A stretch of DNA of 8,623 nt, from positions 1 to 8,623 of the forward strand of contig JASJBQ010000205.1 in assembly GCA_030066455.1 (NCBI GenBank), read 5' to 3'. Below the pieces are notes generated by a model. It was not told the origin of the DNA and did no database searches. It worked only from the letters and a program-made list of their open reading frames with translations. Every line of letters starts with the position of its first letter. Position 1 is the first letter of the stretch. This DNA comes from Desulfobacterales bacterium (GTDB taxonomy: Bacteria > Desulfobacterota > Desulfobacteria > Desulfobacterales > UBA5852). A program made the position numbers and the translations under genes. Shown here piece after piece: positions 1-6,448 of the stretch.

Positions 1-680
1 AAAAACCCGCCGGCGGTGTCTGAAAAAGCCACCAGAGCCTCTCCGAGTCTTCCGCGGTAAAAGGCGTCCGGACCGACATCCATCAGCGCCTGGTAGGATT
101 CGGCCAGGCGCGGCTGAACCAGACGTTGGCCCACCCGGGGAATCCGGCCGCCCGGCAGGAAGATTTCCCCGGCCGCACCGCCGGCCAGCAAATGGTTGCG
201 ACGCTCGCGGATAACTTGGACCAGTTCGCCGTAGACCGGAAATCCGTCGCGCGCGTAGGGCAACGCCCGGGCCAGGAGCGTGTCCAAACCCAGGGTGCCG
301 TGTTTCTCGAGGGCAGCCTGCCATCCGGCAATCGCCCCAGGCACGGTAACGGCGTGGACACCCGTTTCCGGCACTTCTTCGTATCCCATCTCGCGATAGG
401 CCTCCCGGCTGGCCTTCGCCGGCGACCGGCCCGAAGCGTTGAGCACCTCCAAATTCTCGCTGGAAGCCTTGAAAATCAGCATGAACAGGTCACCACCCAG
501 GCCGCACATATGGGGCCTTACCGTGGTCATCACCAGGTTGGCGGCCACGGCGGCGTCCACGGCGTTGCCGCCGGATTCCAGAACGCTCCCACCGGCCTGG
601 GCCGCCAGGGGATGATCGGCGGTGATCATCCAGCGCGTACCCATCAAAAGGGGGCGATGCGTGGTGAAATGATCCAACAT
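1..680 (-). CDS. Gamma-glutamyltransferase-family protein, N-terminal part (cut by the window edge)
   Basis: About 226 codons of the N-terminal half are present; the C-terminal half, including the threonine nucleophile that follows the autocleavage site in this family, lies outside the window. Family enzymes cleave or transfer the gamma-glutamyl group of glutathione and related compounds. The region around residues 40-70 reads SGGNAVDAAVAANLV, then RPHMCGLGGDLFML, matching the family pattern (GGNAVDAAVA, then E/RPH, then GxGGD/G). A second family-like stretch, TGVHAVTVPGAIAGW, follows. The start at ATG 680 gives MLDHFTTHRPLLMGTRWMIT with no signal peptide, so the protein is probably cytoplasmic and closer to the YwrD-like branch than to periplasmic Ggt. 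An ATG at 687 is in another frame and encodes only a shadow. A weak AGGA lies about 11 bases upstream. It is divergent from the small membrane protein at 817. The family call is firm; the substrate is unknown. Confidence 0.88.
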   Translation of the reverse strand, partial: MLDHFTTHRPLLMGTRWMITADHPLAAQAGGSVLESGGNAVDAAVAANLVMTTVRPHMCGLGGDLFMLIFKASSENLEVLNASGRSPAKASREAYREMGYEEVPETGVHAVTVPGAIAGWQAALEKHGTLGLDTLLARALPYARDGFPVYGELVQVIRERRNHLLAGGAAGEIFLPGGRIPRVGQRLVQPRLAESYQALMDVGPDAFYRGRLGEALVAFSDTAGGF

Positions 681-720
681 ACAGCATCCAATCCTATTTT
701 GGGTGGCTATCTTATTGTTT

Positions 721-790
721 GACTCATAAAAAGCACCCAGTTGAAAATCGCACTTTAATGATAATTATAGACATATAGTTACTTAGACGA
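721..790. promoter_or_regulatory. AT-rich divergent promoter region
   Basis: This strongly AT-rich patch in a GC-rich window separates two divergent genes. On the plus strand, TTGAAA at 741-746 is followed 19 bases later by TATAGA (766-771), and a better -10-like TATAGT sits at 774-779 without a good -35. On the minus strand, a perfect TATAAT is read from 769 to 764, though I see no good -35 for it. The region very probably contains promoters for both the 817 gene and the gamma-glutamyltransferase gene, but exact start sites cannot be fixed. Confidence 0.4.
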
Positions 791-816
791 TCACACCAAA
801 ACGAGGAGATATTCGC

Positions 817-1026
817 ATGAATAAATATGACTGTAAATCAGAGAAGGTATCAAGCCGCACTGTGGGATTGATTATGGTTGTCCTGGCCGTAATACTCGGA
901 GGGATCGGCGGCGTCATCATTCCGGTTCTCGGTTTCGTGTTTGCCGTGCCATTGTTGGTTCTGGCCGGTCTTTTTTTCTTTGCCCCCGAAACCAAGGTTT
1001 GCCGGCTAATTTTGGATAAAAGCTGA
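817..1026 (+). CDS. Small two-helix membrane protein, function unknown
   Basis: This 69-aa protein has a short charged N-terminus (residues 1-15) and two adjacent hydrophobic segments, about 17-36 (GLIMVVLAVILGGIGGVIIP) and 38-56, separated by little more than a turn. A short tail ends in CRLILDKS. This is a membrane hairpin, probably with both ends on the cytoplasmic side by the positive-inside rule (K and R at both ends). The start is supported by AGGAG at 804-808, eight bases before the ATG, and a terminator follows at 1071-1102, so it looks like an independent single-gene unit. Cys6 and Cys62 lie outside the helices. I recognise no family. The glycine-rich first helix (GGIGGV) suggests tight helix packing. 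It is a real gene by RBS, composition and terminator; its function is not deducible. Confidence 0.75.
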   Translation: MNKYDCKSEKVSSRTVGLIMVVLAVILGGIGGVIIPVLGFVFAVPLLVLAGLFFFAPETKVCRLILDKS

Positions 1027-1070
1027 AAATGTCCCGCCCCTCGCGGCGGGTACAACTCCGAAAAACACAG

Positions 1071-1102
1071 ACGGCGGGAGATTTTGTTCCTGCCGTTTTT
1101 TT
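1071..1102 (+). terminator. Rho-independent terminator after the small membrane protein
   Basis: ACGGCGGG (1071-1078) pairs with CCTGCCGT (1089-1096), eight pairs including one G-U, with a 10-base loop, followed by an unbroken T run to 1102. An A-rich tract just upstream (1060-1066) could extend the pairing with the T run. A second GC hairpin without T run, CCCGCC/GGCGGG at 1033-1038 and 1045-1050, lies between the stop codon and this terminator. Confidence 0.72.
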
Positions 1103-1477
1103 GGGCCGCCATCGCCCGGTTTCCGCAGCCCCAGACCGATAGGGGTGATCGATTCAATCCATTGGGTCTTCGGCACCCGAAGGAACGTCTCTATCATTGT
1201 TGCCGGGTGACAAATTTCTTATCGTCAAACCAACACGTATTCCTCCCAGATAACAGTTTTTCTCCCACAAGAACCAGCCAATTCCATCTGGAGCGGCATT
1301 TCAACCGGGAGATGCGGTAGAGTGCCGCTGGCGGTGTGCCGCGCAGATTTCCCGCGTCCCCTGCAAATAGATAAGCCACCTGCTCCGACAGGATTGGAAT
1401 GGCGTTGAATCCAGGCCTTCCCACTAAACTTCGCCGGCGTATTGAAATCCAACGCCGGTAACCCGCCAAAAAGCCCC
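1103..1477. other. Gene-less stretch
   Basis: I see no supported gene in these 375 bases. The open frames on both strands lack ribosome-binding sites, domain resemblance and consistent composition. The only structure noted is an inverted repeat, CCGGCGT at 1434-1440 with ACGCCGG at 1452-1458 (11-base loop), just upstream of the promoter at 1478. It may be decayed coding DNA, but nothing is recognisable. Confidence 0.5.
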
Positions 1478-1505
1478 TTGACAAGTTAATTTAGTTAAAC
1501 TTAAT
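1478..1505 (+). promoter_or_regulatory. Candidate sigma-70 promoter with GTTAA half-sites
   Basis: A perfect -35, TTGACA (1478-1483), is followed after 16 bases by CTTAAT (1500-1505), four of six matches to the -10 consensus. The spacer is an AT-rich island carrying GTTAA at 1485-1489 and 1494-1498, with the inverse TAACTT at 1507-1512 (pairing as an inverted repeat with AAGTTA at 1483-1488). The same half-site occurs in the palindrome at 1701-1717. If used, it would give a leader of about 390 bases before the glutamate synthase-like gene. Confidence 0.5.
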
Positions 1506-1683
1506 CTAACTTCACGCATTCGACTTATTAACCTTGGCAATCACAGCCTGCACCCCGGCCGTTCGCCATTCGGGTGCGAACCTGTGTATCCTGATTCAGC
1601 AAATTAAAAATTTGGCAGTACCTCGGACCCGGACATGTTGCCACAGGAGCAAAATCCAGAATATCCGGAAAAAAACCGAGACA

Positions 1684-1717
1684 TTCGAACGATCAAACAA
1701 GTTAAGTTATACTTAAC
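1684..1717 (+). promoter_or_regulatory. Candidate promoter with a perfect palindromic operator over the -10 box
   Basis: GTTAAG (1701-1706), TTATA (1707-1711) and CTTAAC (1712-1717) form a perfect 6-5-6 palindrome in otherwise GC-rich DNA. It contains TATACT (1708-1713), a five-of-six -10 box. A weak -35, TTCGAA (1684-1689), sits 18 bases upstream. A repressor dimer bound here would block the -10, the classical arrangement for XRE-type regulators such as the one at 4970-6271. The inverted repeat is directly visible; the promoter and operator roles are inference. Confidence 0.5.
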
Positions 1718-1822
1718 AACTGGCGACGGCCTACCGACGGATATCCCATGCCTCCGGGATGCGCGTTCATTCGCTAGCTGCCGCCGCCATCGGTCCGTTG
1801 CCTTCCGGCGGAATCCGCGCCA

Positions 1823-1887
1823 GCAGGCTCGGCATACATGCGGACGTGAATCGCCCAACGATCGCCGACGCCTGACCCTGCTTTTTT
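1823..1887 (+). terminator. Possible attenuator hairpin in the leader of the glutamate synthase-like operon
   Basis: GCAGG (1823-1827) can pair with CCTGC (1877-1881), and CGGC (1830-1833) with GCCG (1864-1867). An alternative pairing joins AGGC (1825-1828) to GCCT (1870-1873). Six T residues (1882-1887) follow directly, only 19 bases before the start codon. The large loop makes this less convincing than the other terminators here. The position suggests transcription attenuation rather than ordinary termination. Confidence 0.3.
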
Positions 1888-1906
1888 AACCCTCAAGGAG
1901 GAGCTG

Positions 1907-3490
1907 ATGAACCTACAGAAAGCCAATGCCAACGACGCCCTGCTGACAAAAAACCGCTCTCGCGACATCGCGCCCCAGTCGGGTCTCTGCAGCCGCTGTG
2001 TGGACGGATGCAAGGGCAACTGCGACCTCTTCCAGGCCACTTTCCGTGGCCGGGAACTGCTCTATCCCCAGCCCTTTGGCAGCGTCACCGCCGGGGCCGA
2101 CAAGGATTACCCCGTGGATTACTCCCACCTCAACATCATGGGTTACGCCCTGGGCGCCAAGGGCGTGGCCGAGGATCCGGATCAGGCCACCTTCCCGGCC
2201 GTCAGCACCGAAACCACCTTTGGAACGACGAACAAAGTCAAGATGAAGGTGCCCATCTTCACCGGGGCCCTGGGCAGCACCGAGATCGCCCGCGTCAACT
2301 GGGAGCACTTTGCCATCGGGGCGGCCATCAGTGGCATCAGCCTGGTCTGCGGTGAAAACGTCTGCGGGATCGATCCGGAACTCGAGTTCGGCCCGGACGG
2401 CAAGGTCGCCAAATCCCCCGAAATGGACCGCCGAGTAGCGCTCTACCGACGTTACCGCGAGGATTACGGCGACATCCTGGTGCAATTGAACGTCGAGGAC
2501 ACCCGCAACGGCGTGGCCGAATACGTGCTCGACAAATTAAATGTGGAAACCATCGAGCTAAAATGGGGCCAGGGGGCCAAATGCATCGGCGGCGAGATCA
2601 AGGTCAACTCCCTGAAGCGGGCCATCGAGCTGAAGAAACGCGGCTACATCGTCACGCCCGATCCGGAGGACGCCGCCAACCAGGCCGCCTTCAAGGCCGG
2701 ACCGCTGAAACAGTTCGAGCGGCACTCCCGGCTGGGCTTCATCGACCAGGAAGGATTCATGCGCGAGGTGGAACGGCTGCGCGCCCTGGGGGCCAAACGG
2801 GTGACGCTCAAGACCGGCGCCTATCCCATTCGTGAACTGGCCATGGCCATCCGCTGGTCGAGTGACGCGGGCATCGACCTGTTGACCATCGACGGGGCCC
2901 CCGGGGGCACCGGCATGAGCCCCTGGCGCATGATGACCGAGTGGGGCGTGCCGGCCCTGCACCTGCATTCCATGGCCTACGAGCTTTGCACGCGCCTGGA
3001 GGAAAAAGGCCTGCCCGTACCGGATATCGCCTTTGCCGGCGGCTTTTCCGGCGAGGACCACGTTTTCAAATCGCTGGCCCTGGGCGCCCCCTACTGCAAA
3101 GCCGTCTGCATGGGGCGCGCCCTGATGATTCCGGGGATGGTGGGCAAGAACGCCGAAAAATGGCTGCGCGGGGAAGACGGCGGCCTGCCCTCGACCGTCT
3201 CCAAACACGGGTTTACCAAAGAAGAAATCTTCATGAACTATGAAACCCTCAAGGAGAAATACGGGGCCGAGGTGGACCAACTGCCCCTGGGCGCCATCGG
3301 GATCTACAACGTGGCCGACAAGATACGGGTGGGCCTGCAGCAACTGATGGCCGGCTCGCGCAGCTGGGGGGTCGAGCACATCAGCCGCCGCGATCTGGCC
3401 TCCTTGACCGAGGAATGCGCCCGGATCACCGGGATTCCCTTCATCATGGAGGCCTACCGGCAGGAAGCCCTGGAAATTATCGAGGCCTGA
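1907..3490 (+). CDS. FMN-binding glutamate synthase-like protein (archaeal-type, stand-alone synthase domain)
   Basis: This 527-aa protein has the Glu_synthase TIM-barrel domain that, in GltB, uses FMN to reduce the imine formed from 2-oxoglutarate and ammonia. Visible signatures are KWGQGAKCIGG (219-229; GltB has KIGQGAKPG) and GGTGMSP (333-339; GltB has GGTGASP), followed by AGGFSG (377-382). There is no N-terminal glutaminase domain, so ammonia must come from elsewhere if it makes glutamate. The GltB 3Fe-4S cysteine motif is absent; that region reads CKAVCMGRALMIPGM (397-411). Instead the N-terminus has C28-x2-C31-x3-C35-x3-C39, which may bind an Fe-S cluster or zinc. The start is fixed by AGGAGG at 1896-1901, five bases before ATG. 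The next gene follows after 33 bases with its own RBS, so the two form an operon. Family members are usually annotated as FMN-binding glutamate synthase family protein; the physiological reaction is unproven. Confidence 0.87.
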   Translation: MNLQKANANDALLTKNRSRDIAPQSGLCSRCVDGCKGNCDLFQATFRGRELLYPQPFGSVTAGADKDYPVDYSHLNIMGYALGAKGVAEDPDQATFPAVSTETTFGTTNKVKMKVPIFTGALGSTEIARVNWEHFAIGAAISGISLVCGENVCGIDPELEFGPDGKVAKSPEMDRRVALYRRYREDYGDILVQLNVEDTRNGVAEYVLDKLNVETIELKWGQGAKCIGGEIKVNSLKRAIELKKRGYIVTPDPEDAANQAAFKAGPLKQFERHSRLGFIDQEGFMREVERLRALGAKRVTLKTGAYPIRELAMAIRWSSDAGIDLLTIDGAPGGTGMSPWRMMTEWGVPALHLHSMAYELCTRLEEKGLPVPDIAFAGGFSGEDHVFKSLALGAPYCKAVCMGRALMIPGMVGKNAEKWLRGEDGGLPSTVSKHGFTKEEIFMNYETLKEKYGAEVDQLPLGAIGIYNVADKIRVGLQQLMAGSRSWGVEHISRRDLASLTEECARITGIPFIMEAYRQEALEIIEA

Positions 3491-3523
3491 GCAAATCGAA
3501 TCCCAACCCGCGGGAGGTAAATC

Positions 3524-4873
3524 ATGACGGATGTCGTCAAGTGGTTGAAAAATAGGGATCCGCAGGAAAATGAATTTCACCAGGCGGTCGACAAGCTGAT
3601 CGCCTGGGTGCAGCCGGTGCTCGACCGCCGGCCCGACTTCGGCCAGCAGGCCATCCTGCAGCGCCTGGTCGAACCCGAACGCAGTGTGGTTTTTCGGGTG
3701 CCCTGGATGGACGACGGCGGGCAGGTCCAGGTCAATCGTGGCTTCCGGGTGGAAATGAGCAGTGTGCTCGGCCCCTTCAAGGGCGGGCTGCGTTTCCATC
3801 CCTCGGTGAGCCTCTCGACCTTCAAGGCCCTGGCCCTGGAGCAGGTTTTCAAAAATGCCCTGACCATGCTGCCCATCGGCGGCGCCCGGGGGGGCAGCGA
3901 TTTTGAGCCCAAAGGCAAATCGGACAACGAGGTCATGCGCTTCTGCCAGAGTTTCATGGCCGAACTGGCCCATCATATCGGCCCCGACATCGATGTGCCT
4001 GGCGGCGGCATGGGGGTGGGCCTGCGCGAGATCGGCTACCTCTTCGGAGCCTATCGCAAACAAAGCGGCGCGCATGCCGCCGTCATCACCGGCCGGGGGC
4101 TTGACTGGGGCGGCAGTCAGATCCGCCTCCAGTCCACGGGCTACGGGGTGGTTTACTTCGCGGCCGAAGCGCTGGCCACGAAGAACCGCACCCTGGAGGG
4201 GAGACGCTGCCTGGTGTCCGGTGCGGGGAATGTGGCCCAGCACACGGTGGAAAAGATCATCGAAATGGGCGGCAAGGTGCTCACGGTATCGGATTCTTCC
4301 GGTTTCATCTTCGACGAGGAAGGCATCGACACCGGCAAGCTGGCTTTCATCAAACGCCTGAAAAACATCAAGCGTGGCCGCATCCGCGAATACGTGGACA
4401 AGTACTCCGAGGCCCAGTATGTCGAAGCCGACCACAGCCTCGATCACAACCCCCTCTGGAATCACACCGCCGACTGCGCGTTTCCCTGCGCCGCCGAAAA
4501 CGAAATCAACGCCAAGGACGCCGCCAATCTGGTGGACCGGGGTATCCAACTGGTGTGCGAAGGGGCCGACCTGCCCGCCGCCCCCGATGCGATCGATGTC
4601 TTTCTGGACAGCGGTATCCTCTATGCCCCCGGCACGGCCACCAATGCCGGCGGGGTGACGATCGCGGCCCTGGAAATGTCGCAGAACCGCATGCTGCTCA
4701 ACTGGTCGGCCCGGGAAGTCGACCACCGGCTCCGAACGGTGATGACCAACATCCACCGGCAGTGCCTGGAAACGGCGGAAGAATACGGCCAGCCGGGCAA
4801 TTATGTGACGGGAGCCGTCATTGCCGGTTTCACGCGGGTGGTCAACGCCATGTATGATCAGGGGCTGGTCTGA
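3524..4873 (+). CDS. Glutamate dehydrogenase-family protein with substituted catalytic residues
   Basis: At 449 aa it has the usual length of the hexameric NADP-type GdhA family, and it is similar throughout: LVEPERSVVFRVPW (48-61), GPFKGGLRFHPSVSLS (83-98), NAGGV (374-378). The Rossmann motif GAGNVA (233-238) and SDSSG (256-260) resemble NADP-dependent members. Using Clostridium symbiosum numbering, the substrate lysines K89 and K113 are kept (K86, K110). Catalytic K125 is Arg122 (GGARGG instead of GGAKGG, codon 3887-3889), catalytic D165 is Gly162 (DVPGGG instead of DVPAGD, codon 4007-4009) and S380 is Ala381. Other usually conserved stretches also differ (RLQSTGYG, CEGADLPAA, PGTATNAGG). 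Normal glutamate dehydrogenase activity is therefore doubtful; it may be a regulatory pseudoenzyme, a subunit for the preceding protein, or act on another substrate. The start is set by GGGAGG (3512-3517) six bases before ATG. It is the last gene of the operon, ending at a strong terminator. Confidence 0.88.
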   Translation: MTDVVKWLKNRDPQENEFHQAVDKLIAWVQPVLDRRPDFGQQAILQRLVEPERSVVFRVPWMDDGGQVQVNRGFRVEMSSVLGPFKGGLRFHPSVSLSTFKALALEQVFKNALTMLPIGGARGGSDFEPKGKSDNEVMRFCQSFMAELAHHIGPDIDVPGGGMGVGLREIGYLFGAYRKQSGAHAAVITGRGLDWGGSQIRLQSTGYGVVYFAAEALATKNRTLEGRRCLVSGAGNVAQHTVEKIIEMGGKVLTVSDSSGFIFDEEGIDTGKLAFIKRLKNIKRGRIREYVDKYSEAQYVEADHSLDHNPLWNHTADCAFPCAAENEINAKDAANLVDRGIQLVCEGADLPAAPDAIDVFLDSGILYAPGTATNAGGVTIAALEMSQNRMLLNWSAREVDHRLRTVMTNIHRQCLETAEEYGQPGNYVTGAVIAGFTRVVNAMYDQGLV

Positions 4874-4927
4874 TCGCCGGCGCGGGGCAACCGGCGGCGA
4901 ACGTATTCGTTTGATGGGAATCCGACA

Positions 4928-4959
4928 GGGGGAGCGTCGCACGACGCTCCCCCTTTTTT
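4928..4959 (+). terminator. Strong Rho-independent terminator of the glutamate synthase/dehydrogenase-like operon
   Basis: GGGGGAGCGTC (4928-4938) pairs perfectly with GACGCTCCCCC (4943-4953), an 11-bp stem with loop GCAC, followed by six T residues (4954-4959). It lies between two convergent genes. Read on the minus strand the hairpin has no following U tract, so it serves mainly the plus-strand operon. Confidence 0.92.
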
Positions 4960-4969
4960 ACCGACGATC

Positions 4970-6271
4970 TCAGGGCGCGAGTGTCAGCCAGAGGAGACGG
5001 GCGGCTTCGCGGCTCGGGTTGGTCCAGTGTGTGGGTGTATCGACCGTGAGATAGACCGCATCACCGCTGGCCAGTGCATGGGGTTGATCCTGGATGACGA
5101 CCTCCAGGCGGCCGGACAGCAGGTAACCGAATTCCTCCCCCTTGTGGGTCCGAAAATGGCGGTCGCTGGCCGCCGCGCCCTGAAAGGTGACCAGATAGGC
5201 TTCGGCCCCGGCATTGAACCCCTGGGGCAGCAGCCGCTGGACGGCAACCCCCGCGGGGGCCCCGTCAGGTGTGGACGCCGCCGGTTCCGGTCCCCTGAAA
5301 ACCACCTGCCGAGGCACGCCGGCGTGTTCCTGGAAGAAGGCGCTCACGTCGACCGCCAGAATCTCGGCCATTTTGACCAGGGCCGGCAGGGAAGGATAGA
5401 TAAGATTGCCCTCGATCTGGGAAATGGTGCTGGGCGTGACCCCGATGCCCCGGGCCAGCGCCTTCTGGCTGATACCCCGGTCCTGGCGCAGCGCTTTCAG
5501 GCGGGCGCTAAGGTTCAACTTCCCGAGCCCCCGCTGTTCGCTTTCGAAATGCACCGCGTCGCCCTCGCTCCAGAATAGTGCGGGTTTGTTCAGCGCGCGC
5601 GGGCTGCGCCCCTGCGCCTTGACAATGGTCAGTGTCGATTTGCCCCGCTTGATCGTCAGATCCATGACCACCTGGGCGATCTTATTGATGTTGGCCCGCA
5701 GGCGCGACGTATGCGCTTCCCGCTCGATGATCCAGTAGGCGATGGTATCGAGTTCATACAGCCGGGGACAGGCGCGGGAATAAAAACGCAGCACCTGCGC
5801 TTCGCTGCCCCACAGCTCCTGCATCCCGGTGAGGCTCTCGAAAACCAGGCGCACGTCACCCGGCAGGGTTTGATGAATCTCGTAGACGGCCTGGATCACC
5901 CGTTCCGGCTTTTCGGGTTCCGCCATCTTGACGATCCGACAGGCGCGCCGATCATCGTCCTGGGCGTAGAACTGGTTGAAAAGCGCCGATCCCTCGCCTT
6001 TACCGTCGGTGAAACAGTCGATAATCGTCAGCAAAGGGCTGTCGGCCAGGGGACCCAGATCCTTGAGCAGCGTCTTGGGCGAACGATCGAAGCTGACATA
6101 GATCAGGGCCTGGCGCTCGGCCTGGGAGGCTTTAAGGAAGTTGACGCTAAACGGCGGGGCCAGACTGCCGGCCGCATCGTACCAGAGGACATTGTCGCCG
6201 ATATAAAGCCCGCCCAGTTTTTCATCCAGGGAGGGGATGCCGGTGGTGTAAGCAAGGTCGGGCATGCGCAT
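4970..6271 (-). CDS. Three-domain transcriptional regulator: degenerate KaiC-like domain, XRE helix-turn-helix, cupin
   Basis: Start ATG 6271 is chosen because AAGGTGA (6285-6279) lies seven bases upstream; a longer form from TTG 6352 lacks such support. The 433-aa protein opens with a KaiC/RecA-like domain (about 5-240): TTGIPSLDEKLGGLYIGDNV is the KaiC opening, but the P-loop reads YDAAGSLAPP with no GKT/S, and the Walker B-like strand reads RLVFESL, so ATP hydrolysis is unlikely. An XRE HTH follows (about 254-312: LSARLKALRQDRGISQKALA, then VTPSTISQIE). Last is a cupin domain (about 340-431) with H376, E380 and H415 in the metal or ligand pocket and GRLEVVIQ/GDAVYLTVDTPTHW strands. XRE-cupin regulators such as PuuR sense small metabolites. 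Convergence with the glutamate synthase/dehydrogenase-like operon makes that operon, and its palindrome at 1701-1717, a plausible target. The domains are clear; ligand and target are inferred. Confidence 0.88.
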   Translation of the reverse strand: MRMPDLAYTTGIPSLDEKLGGLYIGDNVLWYDAAGSLAPPFSVNFLKASQAERQALIYVSFDRSPKTLLKDLGPLADSPLLTIIDCFTDGKGEGSALFNQFYAQDDDRRACRIVKMAEPEKPERVIQAVYEIHQTLPGDVRLVFESLTGMQELWGSEAQVLRFYSRACPRLYELDTIAYWIIEREAHTSRLRANINKIAQVVMDLTIKRGKSTLTIVKAQGRSPRALNKPALFWSEGDAVHFESEQRGLGKLNLSARLKALRQDRGISQKALARGIGVTPSTISQIEGNLIYPSLPALVKMAEILAVDVSAFFQEHAGVPRQVVFRGPEPAASTPDGAPAGVAVQRLLPQGFNAGAEAYLVTFQGAAASDRHFRTHKGEEFGYLLSGRLEVVIQDQPHALASGDAVYLTVDTPTHWTNPSREAARLLWLTLAP

Positions 6272-6323
6272 AAGCGGGTCACCTTGTTTCCAGGGAAAGC
6301 ATGAATGAGGCCTGCCGGTTCGG

Positions 6324-6411
6324 CACCTAACGGCATTGCCGATCAAAGTCAAGCCTGTGGGGGGAAGTTCCAGTGGAACGGCCGGGGGTCAACCGGCATG
6401 AATCGCCGGTT
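6324..6411 (-). promoter_or_regulatory. Upstream region of the regulator gene with two inverted repeats
   Basis: GTTCCA-G-TGGAAC is a perfect 13-bp palindrome at 6367-6379, and AACCGGC (6391-6397) with GCCGGTT (6405-6411) forms a 7-bp hairpin with a 7-base loop. On the minus strand TTGACT (6352-6347) is a good -35, but the element at -10 spacing (6329-6324, TAGGTG) is weak. The palindrome just upstream of this -35 is a candidate activator or autoregulatory site for the 6271 gene. The repeats are seen directly; their roles are inferred. Confidence 0.35.
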
Positions 6412-6448
6412 CACGTCGGGAAGGGCCGGAGGGATCACTGCTTGTATG

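Noticed and set aside
126..722. 198-codon plus-strand open frame at the left edge
   Set aside because: Antisense of the gamma-glutamyltransferase-family gene, whose minus-strand frame shows the real family motifs.
1194..1484. Overlapping minus-strand open frames in the gene-less stretch
   Set aside because: Two competing frames of similar length, no RBS and no recognisable similarity; at most decayed coding DNA.
1635..1889. 84-codon plus-strand open frame in the leader region
   Set aside because: No RBS, Arg-rich composition typical of non-coding GC DNA, overlaps an equally long frame on the other strand, and contains the palindromic promoter.
1913..2485. 190-codon minus-strand open frame inside the glutamate synthase-like gene
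   Set aside because: Antisense to clear domain motifs, with no ribosome-binding site or recognisable protein features.
2558..4942. Very long (794-codon) open frame on the minus strand opposite the glutamate synthase/dehydrogenase-like genes
   Set aside because: It is an antisense shadow created by high GC and codon bias of two well-supported genes; its translation is low-complexity His/Gly/Ala/Pro-rich, has no domain resemblance and no RBS.
6272..6352. 27-residue N-terminal extension of the regulator from TTG 6352
   Set aside because: ATG 6271 has an AAGGTGA ribosome-binding site at ideal spacing and the KaiC-like domain begins directly after it; the extension is Cys/Arg-rich and overlaps the likely promoter.
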